Assembly (NCBI GenBank): GCA_028279515.1
Contig: JANQNQ010000009.1
Span: 505,676 to 569,675 of the forward strand
DNA: 64,000 nt
Direction of reading: 5' to 3'
Source: Flavobacteriaceae bacterium
GTDB lineage: Bacteria > Bacteroidota > Bacteroidia > Flavobacteriales > Flavobacteriaceae
Shown here one piece after another: positions 16,998-25,081 of this stretch (positions within the stretch are counted from its first letter, which is position 1; each line of letters starts with the position of its first letter). Under the pieces are notes generated by a model. The model was not told where the DNA came from and ran no database searches. It saw only the letters and a list, made by a program, of their open reading frames with translations. The translations under genes were made by a program, and so were the position numbers.

Positions 16998-17134
16998 TAT
17001 AGAGTACAAAGTACAAAGTACAGAGTATTGAGATATGAGATGTGAGATGTGAGATACCTCCGAATTTTGGGTTTTGGGATTTACCTTCGTGATTCGAAGC
17101 TCGATAGAGCGAAGGATTGCCACTTTTTGTCACC
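16998..17134. repeat. Repeat mosaic between the LRR genes
   Basis: In order: GTACAAA tandem words (about 17004-17022), the string 17024-17054 also found at 21877 and inverted at 9801, a TTTTGGG doublet (about 17064-17079), and a GAA-type hairpin (17092-17119). The last is followed by the 29-bp block (17106-17134) shared with 14549-14577. Confidence 0.75.
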
Positions 17135-17140
17135 AGAATC

Positions 17141-17173
17141 TTTTGAGGTTTTCAATAGGAATGATTACTCTTG
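17141..17173 (+). promoter_or_regulatory. Promoter of LRR gene 2
   Basis: TTTTG at 17141-17145 and TACTCTTG at 17166-17173 are 20 bases apart. The -7 box has the same one-base deviation as the LRR gene 1 box. Confidence 0.45.
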
Positions 17174-17200
17174 CACCTTTAAATTTTAAATCCCTTCAAC

Positions 17201-20200
17201 ATGAAAAGAGCTATACTCTTTGTATTTCTCATTGCTGGCTATTTGTCCTTCGCGCAATACACAGCTATCCCTGACAACAACTTCGAAGCCTTCTTAAGTA
17301 CCATTACCTTACCTGATGGAGTAACACCTGTTGATGATATCCCAGGTGACAATCAAGTACCCACCGCCAATGCAGCGCAAGTTACGGTACTAAAGCTCAG
17401 AAACTATGGCCCTACCGTAACGGATCTAACTGGTATCGAGGCGTTCACCGCTTTAGAACAGTTAGACATGATTTTCCACAACTTGTCAAGTTTGGACGTC
17501 TCGCAAAACACCGAGCTTAAGAATATCTGGCTTAACACTAACGATAGGTTAACGACTTTGGATTTTACTAACAACACAAAGCTCACTTCGGCAGACCTTC
17601 AATCCGTAGATGATCTTGCCTCCTTGACCTTTGCAGAGACAACGCTTATCAGTTTTTTGGATATTAGAGGCACAAAGCTCACCGAGTTCGACTTTACACC
17701 TCACCCCAATATGAGTTTTTTTAATGCGGAAGGAGCAACGTTGCTAGAAACCTTGAATACCAAAGGAACCTCTGCTACTACGGTACGTACCACAGGCTGT
17801 ACAAGTTTAACCTGTATCTCGGTCGACAATGTGGCTGATGCCATCGCCGGAAACGGTATCTACGCAAACTGGACCGAAGACAATACCGCTGTTTATCAGT
17901 TTGACAAATGTTACAGCACGTATGTCCCAGATGATAATTTCGAAGCACGCTTAGAAACCTTGGGCTTAGGTAATGGGATCGATAATGACGATTATGTATT
18001 GACGGCAAACATTACCAATGTCACGAGCCTTTATGCGGGCAATCAAAATATTTCGGATGCAACAGGAATTGAAGCGTTTACATCACTAGAATCGCTACGA
18101 ATAGAGAATAACAGTCTTTCTTCACTCGATGTGAGCAACTTGGTCAACCTTAAACTGTTGGTTTGCGGAGGCAATGTGCTTACTCAATTAGATGTGAGCA
18201 ATAGCCCAGACCTCGGAGTTCTAGAATGTCAGTTTAATCAGATTACTTCTTTGGACCTGTCTAACAATCCTGCCCTAATTTTTGTACGGGTCAATACCAA
18301 TGATTTGAATGATCTAAATGTACAAAATGGTACCAATGCACAGATTTCAATCTTTACAGCCCAAAATAATGCAAACCTAACGTGTATCAATGTGGATGAC
18401 CCAACTGCAGGATATTTAAGCTCATGGACCAAAGACGCGACCGCCCAGTTTGGAGAGCGTTGCGATGAAACCTACGTGCCGGATGATATCTTTGAGGCAC
18501 ATCTTGAAGCCAATGGAATGGGTAATGGAGTTGCTAATGATGATTATGTGACGACAGCCAATATCGAAAATGTGACCAATTTGTCGTTGTTTAACCTTGG
18601 GGTACAAGACCTAACAGGTATTGAAGGTTTTGCAAGCATTACCAATCTTGGTGCCCACAATAACAATTTGACTGCCGCTGATCTAAGCAGCAACACAAAT
18701 TTGGTGCATATACAATTGGAGAACAATACAAATCTGACCTCAATTGATCTCACTGGACTCACTTCTTTGAAAAGGCTATGGTTTTCGAATACTATGGTTT
18801 CGAGTATTGACCTTAGTACAAATTCTAGCTTAGAAAAATTGTATGTCAACGACACAGGGCTAACCGCGTTAAACTTGAGCAATAACCCAGATCTAGACTA
18901 TTTGGTATGCCAAAATACAGGAATTACTGCTTTAGATCTAAGCAACAACCCATTGATAGAAACAGTATATGCTTCTGATTGTTCTATATCTAGCATTAAC
19001 CTGGAGAATACTACTGTGTTAGAAATCCTCAGTTTGGTAGGAAACGACCTAACGGCTATCGACCTCTCGAATAGTATCTCATTGCGTAATCTATTCTTGA
19101 CTACCAATCAATTAACTGCGTTGGACCTAAAAGAGAACCCAGCTTTGTTTCGAGTAGAGATTGCCGATAATGACTTAAGGCTTCTTGATGTTAGAAATGG
19201 TCAGAATGCCTTGATAGGAATCTTTGATGCGAGAGCCAATTACAACCTTGATTGTCTAAATGTAGATGATCCAACGGCTGATTATCTCACACTTTGGCAA
19301 GTAGACACAGCTACCTTCGAGTCACATTGTAATGAAACATATGTACCCGATAACAACTTTGAAGACTACCTTGAGACACATGACGCCAATGGAAACACAG
19401 TGAGTATCGGGGATGCTTCGAGCTTGGGTAATGGTATCGCCAACGACGATTATGTAACCACACCTATGATTGAGGCTGTGACCAATCTAAACTTTGGTGG
19501 ACAAACGCGACAGGCACCTGTTGATATTTCAGATTTAACAGGGATTGAGGCCTTTACAGCACTTCAAATATTAAATTGTCAGGGACTGCAGCTCGTCAAC
19601 TTAGATTTGAGTAGTAACACGAATTTGACCGAAATATATGCAGATAACAACGATCTGGCGATGTTAAATGTCAGTGGGTTAACACTTCTTGAACGACTTT
19701 ATGTCAATAACAATCTACTGACCTCCTTATCGCTGGGTACAAATACGAATCTAGATTTTCTTTTTGCCGCAGGTAATCAAATAGAGAGTCTTGACCTTTC
19801 GAGTAATCCACAATTGAGAGCAGTAGTGCTGACAAACAATTCACTAACCGAATTAAATGTCAAGAATGGAGCTAACACATCAATCATTACTTTTTTGGTA
19901 AATAATAACAGTGACCTTAGCTGTGTTCGGGTAGATGATTCAGCTTATTCTACCACAAACTGGATAGGTAGAGACCCACAAACGGGCTTTAGCGAAGCTT
20001 GCAATGCCCAATTAGTGGCAAAAGTATATTTACAAGGCGCCTTGCTCAATCCAAATACAGGAGAAGAAGGTTTAATGCGTGACGACCTTCGTACCAGCTC
20101 ACACCTTCCTACGACCTCTCCTTATGCTGATGGCGCAACTTGTGATGCTTCGGTATTCAACACCACAGGAAACAATGCCATTGTTGATTGGATCGAGTTA

Positions 20201-20785
20201 GAACTTCGTGATGCAACTAATAACACTGTGGTACTCGAAGCCAAATCAGCTTTGCTACAGCGAGATGGAGATATTGTTGAGGTTGATGGAACAACAGCCT
20301 TTGGTTTTTCGTCTTGGGCAAAAAGCTATTATATCGTTCTCAAACATCGCAACCATTTGGGTATTATGACGCAGTCATCAGTGAGCTTTGGAGCCACTGC
20401 GAAGAACATCGATTTCTGGGACATTAACGACATCAGCTTGTTTGGCACCAATGCGCAAACAAACTTCGGAATGCCCACAAATACGTATGCCATGTGGGCC
20501 GGTGATGCCAATGCCAATGGAGAAGTCGTCTTCCTCAACACAGGTGCAGAATCTGTGAACATCAAACAAACTGTTTTAGATGTTTCAACAGTAGAAAGTC
20601 CGTTTGGAGCTTCGGTATTCTACAAGCCAAGCGGTTATTACAATGATGATATTAATATGGATGGTGAAGTCATCTTTCTTAACGCAGGAAATGAACTCTT
20701 GTACATAAAGGACAATATCCTAGTACACCCCGACAACCAAATATTCAATTCGGTCTTCTATAAGATCGTACAACAATTACCATAA
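17201..20785 (+). CDS. Secreted leucine-rich-repeat protein 2
   Basis: 1194 residues: a signal peptide (ILFVFLIAGYLSFAQ), then four LRR blocks. Each block opens with a (V/I)PD(N/D)NFE-like motif near residues 23, 240, 423 and 712 and ends in a LTCINVDDPTA-type segment. The C-terminal module (about 936-1194) is nearly the same as in the neighbouring 756-residue protein, including the two acidic DxNxxGEV loops and the closing FNSVFYKI.QQLP. It is a tandem paralogue with twice as many LRR blocks, so block number varies while the C-terminal module is conserved. Cell-surface binding or adhesion is inferred. Confidence 0.88.
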   Translation: MKRAILFVFLIAGYLSFAQYTAIPDNNFEAFLSTITLPDGVTPVDDIPGDNQVPTANAAQVTVLKLRNYGPTVTDLTGIEAFTALEQLDMIFHNLSSLDVSQNTELKNIWLNTNDRLTTLDFTNNTKLTSADLQSVDDLASLTFAETTLISFLDIRGTKLTEFDFTPHPNMSFFNAEGATLLETLNTKGTSATTVRTTGCTSLTCISVDNVADAIAGNGIYANWTEDNTAVYQFDKCYSTYVPDDNFEARLETLGLGNGIDNDDYVLTANITNVTSLYAGNQNISDATGIEAFTSLESLRIENNSLSSLDVSNLVNLKLLVCGGNVLTQLDVSNSPDLGVLECQFNQITSLDLSNNPALIFVRVNTNDLNDLNVQNGTNAQISIFTAQNNANLTCINVDDPTAGYLSSWTKDATAQFGERCDETYVPDDIFEAHLEANGMGNGVANDDYVTTANIENVTNLSLFNLGVQDLTGIEGFASITNLGAHNNNLTAADLSSNTNLVHIQLENNTNLTSIDLTGLTSLKRLWFSNTMVSSIDLSTNSSLEKLYVNDTGLTALNLSNNPDLDYLVCQNTGITALDLSNNPLIETVYASDCSISSINLENTTVLEILSLVGNDLTAIDLSNSISLRNLFLTTNQLTALDLKENPALFRVEIADNDLRLLDVRNGQNALIGIFDARANYNLDCLNVDDPTADYLTLWQVDTATFESHCNETYVPDNNFEDYLETHDANGNTVSIGDASSLGNGIANDDYVTTPMIEAVTNLNFGGQTRQAPVDISDLTGIEAFTALQILNCQGLQLVNLDLSSNTNLTEIYADNNDLAMLNVSGLTLLERLYVNNNLLTSLSLGTNTNLDFLFAAGNQIESLDLSSNPQLRAVVLTNNSLTELNVKNGANTSIITFLVNNNSDLSCVRVDDSAYSTTNWIGRDPQTGFSEACNAQLVAKVYLQGALLNPNTGEEGLMRDDLRTSSHLPTTSPYADGATCDASVFNTTGNNAIVDWIELELRDATNNTVVLEAKSALLQRDGDIVEVDGTTAFGFSSWAKSYYIVLKHRNHLGIMTQSSVSFGATAKNIDFWDINDISLFGTNAQTNFGMPTNTYAMWAGDANANGEVVFLNTGAESVNIKQTVLDVSTVESPFGASVFYKPSGYYNDDINMDGEVIFLNAGNELLYIKDNILVHPDNQIFNSVFYKIVQQLP

Positions 20786-20794
20786 CCAACTTTG

Positions 20795-20821
20795 ACGTTA
20801 TCGATTGAAGGGTGATAGCGT
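20795..20821 (+). promoter_or_regulatory. 3' UTR hairpin of LRR gene 2
   Basis: ACGTTATC (20795-20802) and GATAGCGT (20814-20821) pair around the same 11-nt loop as at 16935-16945. The single stem change keeps pairing as G-U. Confidence 0.55.
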
Positions 20822-20825
20822 TAAC

Positions 20826-20859
20826 AAAAAGCCTCGGTGTTATACATCGAGGTTTTTTT
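20826..20859 (+). terminator. Intrinsic terminator of LRR gene 2
   Basis: CCTCGGTG (20832-20839) pairs with CATCGAGG (20845-20852), flanked by A- and T-runs. It is homologous to the LRR gene 1 terminator. Confidence 0.88.
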
Positions 20860-21216
20860 GTTTTTGAAGTAGAAGAAATACAGCTAATTTGAAGCTTTTG
20901 TAGAAACCTAAAGCCTCCAGAATAAAAAAGAAAAGTCCTTACGCATTTTCATGCTGCAAGGACTCCTCATCACTAACAACTTTGTTGTCGAACTGAATAT
21001 AAACTATCAGAACGTTTTTGTTATATGGCAACAAATTGTTACTACTTATTCAATAATGAGAAAAATGGGTTTCGTTATGAGAACTAATCTCTTTTACGTG
21101 CCACCGTTTGACAAATACAGAGCCAATATAGACGGAATGGGTGAAAAGGCAGGAAGAGAAGTAATAAGTGGGAAGAAAACGGTTCTAAGTGGGAAATAGG
21201 GATTGAATATAATACT
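20860..21216. other. Gene-poor spacer
   Basis: About 350 bases with no convincing gene. A hairpin AGTCCTT (20934-20940) / AAGGACT (20958-20964) with a 17-nt loop is visible. Near the right end AAGTGGGAA occurs twice. An open frame of 82 codons on the + strand (20951-21199) has no start signal, no recognisable domain and ordinary composition, so I do not call it. Confidence 0.5.
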
Positions 21217-21711
21217 CTATACGACAAATTCAAGATGTAAACTTTGGCCATATGGTATTTCAAACCACTTTTTCATCAAGTCATGCAATTCAAGTTTCAT
21301 TGCATCGATCATTTTTTGATCCAATTGATCGGGAAAGGGAAGGTCGTTCTCTTTCAAAATTATGGTCAATTGATTTAAAACATCCATTTTACTTAAAGGT
21401 TGCGCCATATCAGTTTGCAGCAACATGACCAAATGTTCTGTGATTAGGGCCTCTGGGGCCAAATTAGCCGGCCGAACCCCTTCAGGACGTTGCTCCTTCG
21501 GCAATTGAAAATCTGTAATATTGAAACCTTCACATAAGAGTCCGTAGAAAGCTTTTTTGTACGCTAAGGTCATCTCAACCACATAATGAGCGATGTCGTG
21601 CATCTCAAAATTAGGATGCACTTTTGCGTAGGTAGTGCTTCCGTCTTCCCGAGTGCAAGTTAAGATAGACGGTTTGTTGTATTCCTTTCGAATTTCAATG
21701 CTTAGTTTCAT
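21217..21711 (-). CDS. Conserved hypothetical protein
   Basis: About 164 residues, cytoplasmic by appearance, no family recognised. The start MKLSIEIRKEYNKPS is preferred because the upstream extension (MTVLVHCYITTLIHLPS) overlaps an octamer repeat at 21721-21752. A segment HDIAHYVVEMTLAYKKAFYG is helix-like with two His and a Glu, and could bind metal. The C-terminal half is also helical. No operon partner. Confidence 0.7.
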   Translation of the reverse strand: MKLSIEIRKEYNKPSILTCTREDGSTTYAKVHPNFEMHDIAHYVVEMTLAYKKAFYGLLCEGFNITDFQLPKEQRPEGVRPANLAPEALITEHLVMLLQTDMAQPLSKMDVLNQLTIILKENDLPFPDQLDQKMIDAMKLELHDLMKKWFEIPYGQSLHLEFVV

Positions 21712-21720
21712 ACTTGGTAA

Positions 21721-21752
21721 ATGTATCAATGTAGTAATGTAGCAATGCACTA
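21721..21752. repeat. Octamer repeat (ATGTANYA)
   Basis: ATGTATCA, ATGTAGTA, ATGTAGCA and a degenerate fourth copy lie directly upstream of the hypothetical gene on the minus strand. The arms supply its only promoter-like box (TACATTTA). Confidence 0.6.
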
Positions 21753-21869
21753 ACACGGTCAAATGATTCCAAAGACGTTGTAAGTTAATCAGGATTCTTT
21801 AATGAAGGTTGCTTCCGATCGCTTTCTGCTAGGAAAAGTTGTACCAAACAATTAAGAAATACTATTGTT

Positions 21870-21996
21870 AGTACAAAGTATTGAGATATGAGATGTGAGA
21901 TTTGTCTGCACAATCCGAAGCTCGAAGAGCGAAGGCTTGAGAAGTGGATACTGGAAGTTAGAAATAAAACATTCGTGTATTAGTGGCTAAAACCAC
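21870..21996. repeat. Repeat mosaic downstream of the PLP lyase
   Basis: A shared string (21870-21901, also at 17024 and inverted at 9801), a GAA-type hairpin relative (21911-21938) and a CATTCGTG...GGCTAAAAC word (21971-21996, also near 9312). Together they form the fourth copy of the same spacer vocabulary. The wider spacer 21712-22010 holds no gene. Confidence 0.65.
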
Positions 21997-22010
21997 ATAA
22001 AATTCAACAT

Positions 22011-22955
22011 TTAGAACGGCAGCTTTCCAAGATCTACATTACCACCAGAGATAATGATGCCAACCTTTTTATTTTTAAAGGAGCTTTTCTCTTTAAGCAA
22101 CGCGGCGAAAGCCACAGCAGATGAAGGCTCGACGATGATCTTCATGCGTTCCCAAATGAGACGCATAGCCTCTACGATCTCAGATTCTTCGACCCTGATG
22201 ATACGATCCACATAAGTTTGAATGATAGGAAAGTTGACATTCCCTAGTTGGGTTTTGAGTCCGTCTGCAATGGTCAGAGTACTATCATTGGTTTCGATGG
22301 TGCCACTTTTAAGAGAACGATAGGCGTCGTCACAAGCAAGAGGTTCCCCACCAATGGTTTTACAATTGTTTCCATAAAAATGAGCGGCTAAAGCGCAACC
22401 CGCAATGAGTCCACCACCACCAACGGGTGTAAAAAGAAAGTCTAGGTCAGGATGGTCCTGAAGCAATTCTACAGCAGCGGTCCCTTGACCAAGAATAACG
22501 TCCAAGTCGTTGGATGGATGAATAAAGGTAGCCCCGACTTCATTCACGATCTTCTCTGCTGCGACTTCTCGTGCCACAATGGTTGACTCGCATTCGATGA
22601 TGTTTCCACCATATCCTTTAACTGCCTCTTTCTTGACCTGCGGAGCCGTATCGGGCATTACGATATATGCTTTGACATCCAAAGAACGAGCTGCCAAGGA
22701 TAAGGCCTGAGCAAAATTACCCGAAGAATGCGTTACCACACCTTTCGATTTCTGTTCTTCAGAAAGATTGCTGATGGCATGGGCCGCCCCTCGCATTTTA
22801 AAGGCCCCCATACGCTGAAAGTTCTCACATTTAAAGTAGATAGAGGCACCAACAATTTCATTAAGCAAGCTGGAGCTTAAGATGGGTGTACGATGAATGT
22901 GATCTTTGATACGCTGATGGCACTGGGCCAGGTCTTCCTTTAGGATTGCCTTCAT
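22011..22955 (-). CDS. PLP-dependent threonine/serine dehydratase or serine racemase
   Basis: Fold-type II PLP enzyme of 314 residues. The cofactor lysine is in GAFKMRGA (near residue 53), with the asparagine motif SSGNFAQ and the phosphate-binding loop GGGGLIAGCA. There is no C-terminal ACT-like regulatory domain, so it is the short catabolic/racemase type, not biosynthetic IlvA. Substrate (Thr, Ser or another hydroxy-amino acid) cannot be fixed from sequence. It starts 9 bases after the rsmD stop and shares its direction. Confidence 0.85.
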   Translation of the reverse strand: MKAILKEDLAQCHQRIKDHIHRTPILSSSLLNEIVGASIYFKCENFQRMGAFKMRGAAHAISNLSEEQKSKGVVTHSSGNFAQALSLAARSLDVKAYIVMPDTAPQVKKEAVKGYGGNIIECESTIVAREVAAEKIVNEVGATFIHPSNDLDVILGQGTAAVELLQDHPDLDFLFTPVGGGGLIAGCALAAHFYGNNCKTIGGEPLACDDAYRSLKSGTIETNDSTLTIADGLKTQLGNVNFPIIQTYVDRIIRVEESEIVEAMRLIWERMKIIVEPSSAVAFAALLKEKSSFKNKKVGIIISGGNVDLGKLPF

Positions 22956-22964
22956 GAAGGCAAG

Positions 22965-23516
22965 TTACGAAGCTTCTTGGTTCCATTCAAAAAAACTGAA
23001 CATGCTACCCCCATATTTTTTCGAAAAACTAAAATAAGGAAGAGACGAAAGATCGGTATGTTTTGAATGTTCAACGATCAGCATACCCTCTTCGCCTAGC
23101 AGTTCATTTTCGAATACTAACTTCGGAAGCTGCGCAAACTGTTCGTCAGAGAAGTCATAGGGAGGGTCTGCGAAGATAATATCGGCTTCAAGTTTTACTT
23201 TTTCCAAGAACTTGAAGACATCACTCTTGACGGCATTGATAGCAAAGTCCAATTCTTTGGCGGTCTTACTGATGAATTGCACACAACCATAATTGCCATC
23301 AACCGACGTGATACTCACTGCACCTCTAGAGGCAAATTCATAGCTAATGTTTCCTGTACCAGCAAATAGGTCAATTACGGTAAGTTCGCTAAAATGGTAA
23401 TAGTTGTTCAATATGTTGAAAAGTGCCTCTTTCGCAAAATCAGTGGTAGGTCTCACCGGAAGCTTTTTGGGTGCCACAAGTCGCCTTCCTTTATATTTTC
23501 CTGAAATAATACGCAT
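22965..23516 (-). CDS. rsmD: 16S rRNA (guanine966-N2)-methyltransferase
   Basis: AdoMet-dependent methyltransferase of the small-subunit rRNA. N-terminal MRIISGKYKGRRL and PVRPTTDFAKEALFNIL, the SAM-binding VIDLFAGTGNISYEFASRGA, and the catalytic FADPPYDF are all typical of RsmD. 183 residues, full length. Its start abuts the stop of the upstream DUF3822 gene by one base. Confidence 0.95.
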   Translation of the reverse strand: MRIISGKYKGRRLVAPKKLPVRPTTDFAKEALFNILNNYYHFSELTVIDLFAGTGNISYEFASRGAVSITSVDGNYGCVQFISKTAKELDFAINAVKSDVFKFLEKVKLEADIIFADPPYDFSDEQFAQLPKLVFENELLGEEGMLIVEHSKHTDLSSLPYFSFSKKYGGSMFSFFEWNQEAS

Positions 23517-24346
23517 TAGAAAGAGTGTAGTAAAGTAAAGTGTTCGTTATTGATAAGGTCGAGCCCTTCTTCAAAGACGTATGGATGTTTTTTGTCTAGG
23601 ATCGAAACGTTTCGGACGTAGTTATAGGCAATTTGGAAGCATTCATCTTCCTCTTTGATTCGTCCTAAGAAAATCAAGTTAAACTCCTCAGGATTTAGGC
23701 CCAATTGTTCTGCCGTAAACAACAAATAGTAAATAAAATCTTCCTTAGTCTCGTAAACGAACGAGTTGTAGAACTCAAGACGTCGTTGTTTCAATACTAC
23801 GATCTCAAAAGAAGCTGACCGCATATTCACATACATCGTAGGGTTTTGCGTTCCTACGCCTTCTAATTGCAACTTCTCAATAAGGATGGTTGAGAAATGG
23901 TGATAATCAAAGGCCCCAAATCGGTCGATCAAGAAATTGTTTACATTGACATAGGGCACGTACACGTTTACCATGTCACTGTTGCGTACTACATCGAAGG
24001 TGACGTAATCGTTCTCTAGAATTTTGTGATTGAATTTAAGGTAATCAGAAAGGTTTTTATCGCTAAACAGGGGTTTAGGGACAAACGTAGACAAGTAGTT
24101 TTGATGCACCACATGCACCTTTTTATACTCGTTTTGTAGCCAAGATTCTTCGGCAAAGGTCTCTTCGATCTTGCTCATAAGTTGAAAAGGATTTTTCACC
24201 TTTTCAAAAGTGTACTCGCGAAAAGCAACGACACGATTTTTGGTCGTGTCTAGTACACAAAAAGAAAGTCCATCCAAGCTAACTTGAATGGACAATTCCA
24301 TAAAATCTTTAGTATCTCTATTTGAGTTTGTTGTCTCCTGCGTCAT
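23516..24346 (-). CDS. DUF3822 family protein
   Basis: 276 residues. The family is restricted to Bacteroidota as far as I know, and usually sits next to rsmD, as here. An ASKHA-like architecture is suggested by the repeated strand patterns SIQVSLDGLSFCVLD and TMYVNMRSASFEIVVL. No catalytic residue can be named. Its stop overlaps the rsmD start by one base and its start overlaps the upstream gene by 29 bases, so all three are coupled. Confidence 0.85.
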   Translation of the reverse strand: MTQETTNSNRDTKDFMELSIQVSLDGLSFCVLDTTKNRVVAFREYTFEKVKNPFQLMSKIEETFAEESWLQNEYKKVHVVHQNYLSTFVPKPLFSDKNLSDYLKFNHKILENDYVTFDVVRNSDMVNVYVPYVNVNNFLIDRFGAFDYHHFSTILIEKLQLEGVGTQNPTMYVNMRSASFEIVVLKQRRLEFYNSFVYETKEDFIYYLLFTAEQLGLNPEEFNLIFLGRIKEEDECFQIAYNYVRNVSILDKKHPYVFEEGLDLINNEHFTLLHSF

Positions 24347-24968
24347 AAATGGTTGGCCAGTTTCCGTTTGTACTAACCTCAGTCATTGAACCTACAATGA
24401 TTTCTGGACCATTAACACCATCTACAGAAACAAGTTCTTTTTCTTGAGACAATAGGTCTTTATTTTGATCGTGTAATACAACCTCTTTCTTAACCTTTGC
24501 TTCAAAAACAGGAACGATGTATCCGTTTTTGTCAACAGTACCTGCAGTCATTTCGAACTTGGCATTGGTGTTCGGTACATTCATCATACTTCTATAACGA
24601 TCCGAGGTCTTAAAAAGTGAATCCTTTACCGGAACCGTACCTAGCGTATCAACTACTACCACCTCGCGCAACATATCAATCTGATAGGTCTTGTCAAATT
24701 CCATATAACTAGAATCACGCTTTTCTACCAAAGTAAAATGCGCCGTATCGATAAACTTCACAAGTCCATTAAAATCCTTCGCAAATTTTCCAGTTACTGT
24801 TCTGTGTGCCAATTGGGCATCTCTAATATCTTTTAGTTTAGAAATCACTTCAGCATATCGCTGCTCTTTCACTTTGTTGAATTCGATAGGCCCATTGATA
24901 GAATCGTATACTTTGTATCCAAAGAATATTATTAAGATCCAGAGGACAATCTGCAATGCAATTTTCAT
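24318..24968 (-). CDS. Membrane-anchored hypothetical protein
   Basis: 216 residues with one N-terminal membrane segment (ALQIVLWILIIFFGYKVYD) and a periplasmic remainder. After the anchor comes a helix (KVKEQRYAEVISKLKDIRDA) and a beta-rich region. Family not recognised. It is first in a coupled unit with the DUF3822 gene and rsmD. Confidence 0.78.
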   Translation of the reverse strand: MKIALQIVLWILIIFFGYKVYDSINGPIEFNKVKEQRYAEVISKLKDIRDAQLAHRTVTGKFAKDFNGLVKFIDTAHFTLVEKRDSSYMEFDKTYQIDMLREVVVVDTLGTVPVKDSLFKTSDRYRSMMNVPNTNAKFEMTAGTVDKNGYIVPVFEAKVKKEVVLHDQNKDLLSQEKELVSVDGVNGPEIIVGSMTEVSTNGNWPTIYDAGDNKLK

Positions 24969-25002
24969 GTTTTAAAGTGTATTTGTTTTAACGTGGTTTA
25001 CG

Positions 25003-25010
25003 CAAATCTA
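25003..25010 (-). promoter_or_regulatory. -7 element of the hypothetical-DUF3822-rsmD unit
   Basis: The minus strand reads TAGATTTG, an exact TAnnTTTG match 34 bases before the ATG at 24968. Confidence 0.5.
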
Positions 25011-25055
25011 CAATTTTTTTTTAATGGAAAAACTATTTCCGCCAAAAATCATCCC

Positions 25056-25063
25056 TATCTTTG
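25056..25063 (+). promoter_or_regulatory. -7 element of the RecD-like ATPase
   Basis: TATCTTTG matches TAnnTTTG. It overlaps an upstream TTG in the coding frame, which argues for the ATG at 25082 as the true start. Confidence 0.5.
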
Positions 25064-25081
25064 GCCTTTAACTTTTGCTTC

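Noticed and set aside
20951..21199. Possible 82-residue gene
   Set aside because: No promoter, no recognisable domain, and it begins inside a hairpin arm region. Composition is that of spacer DNA.
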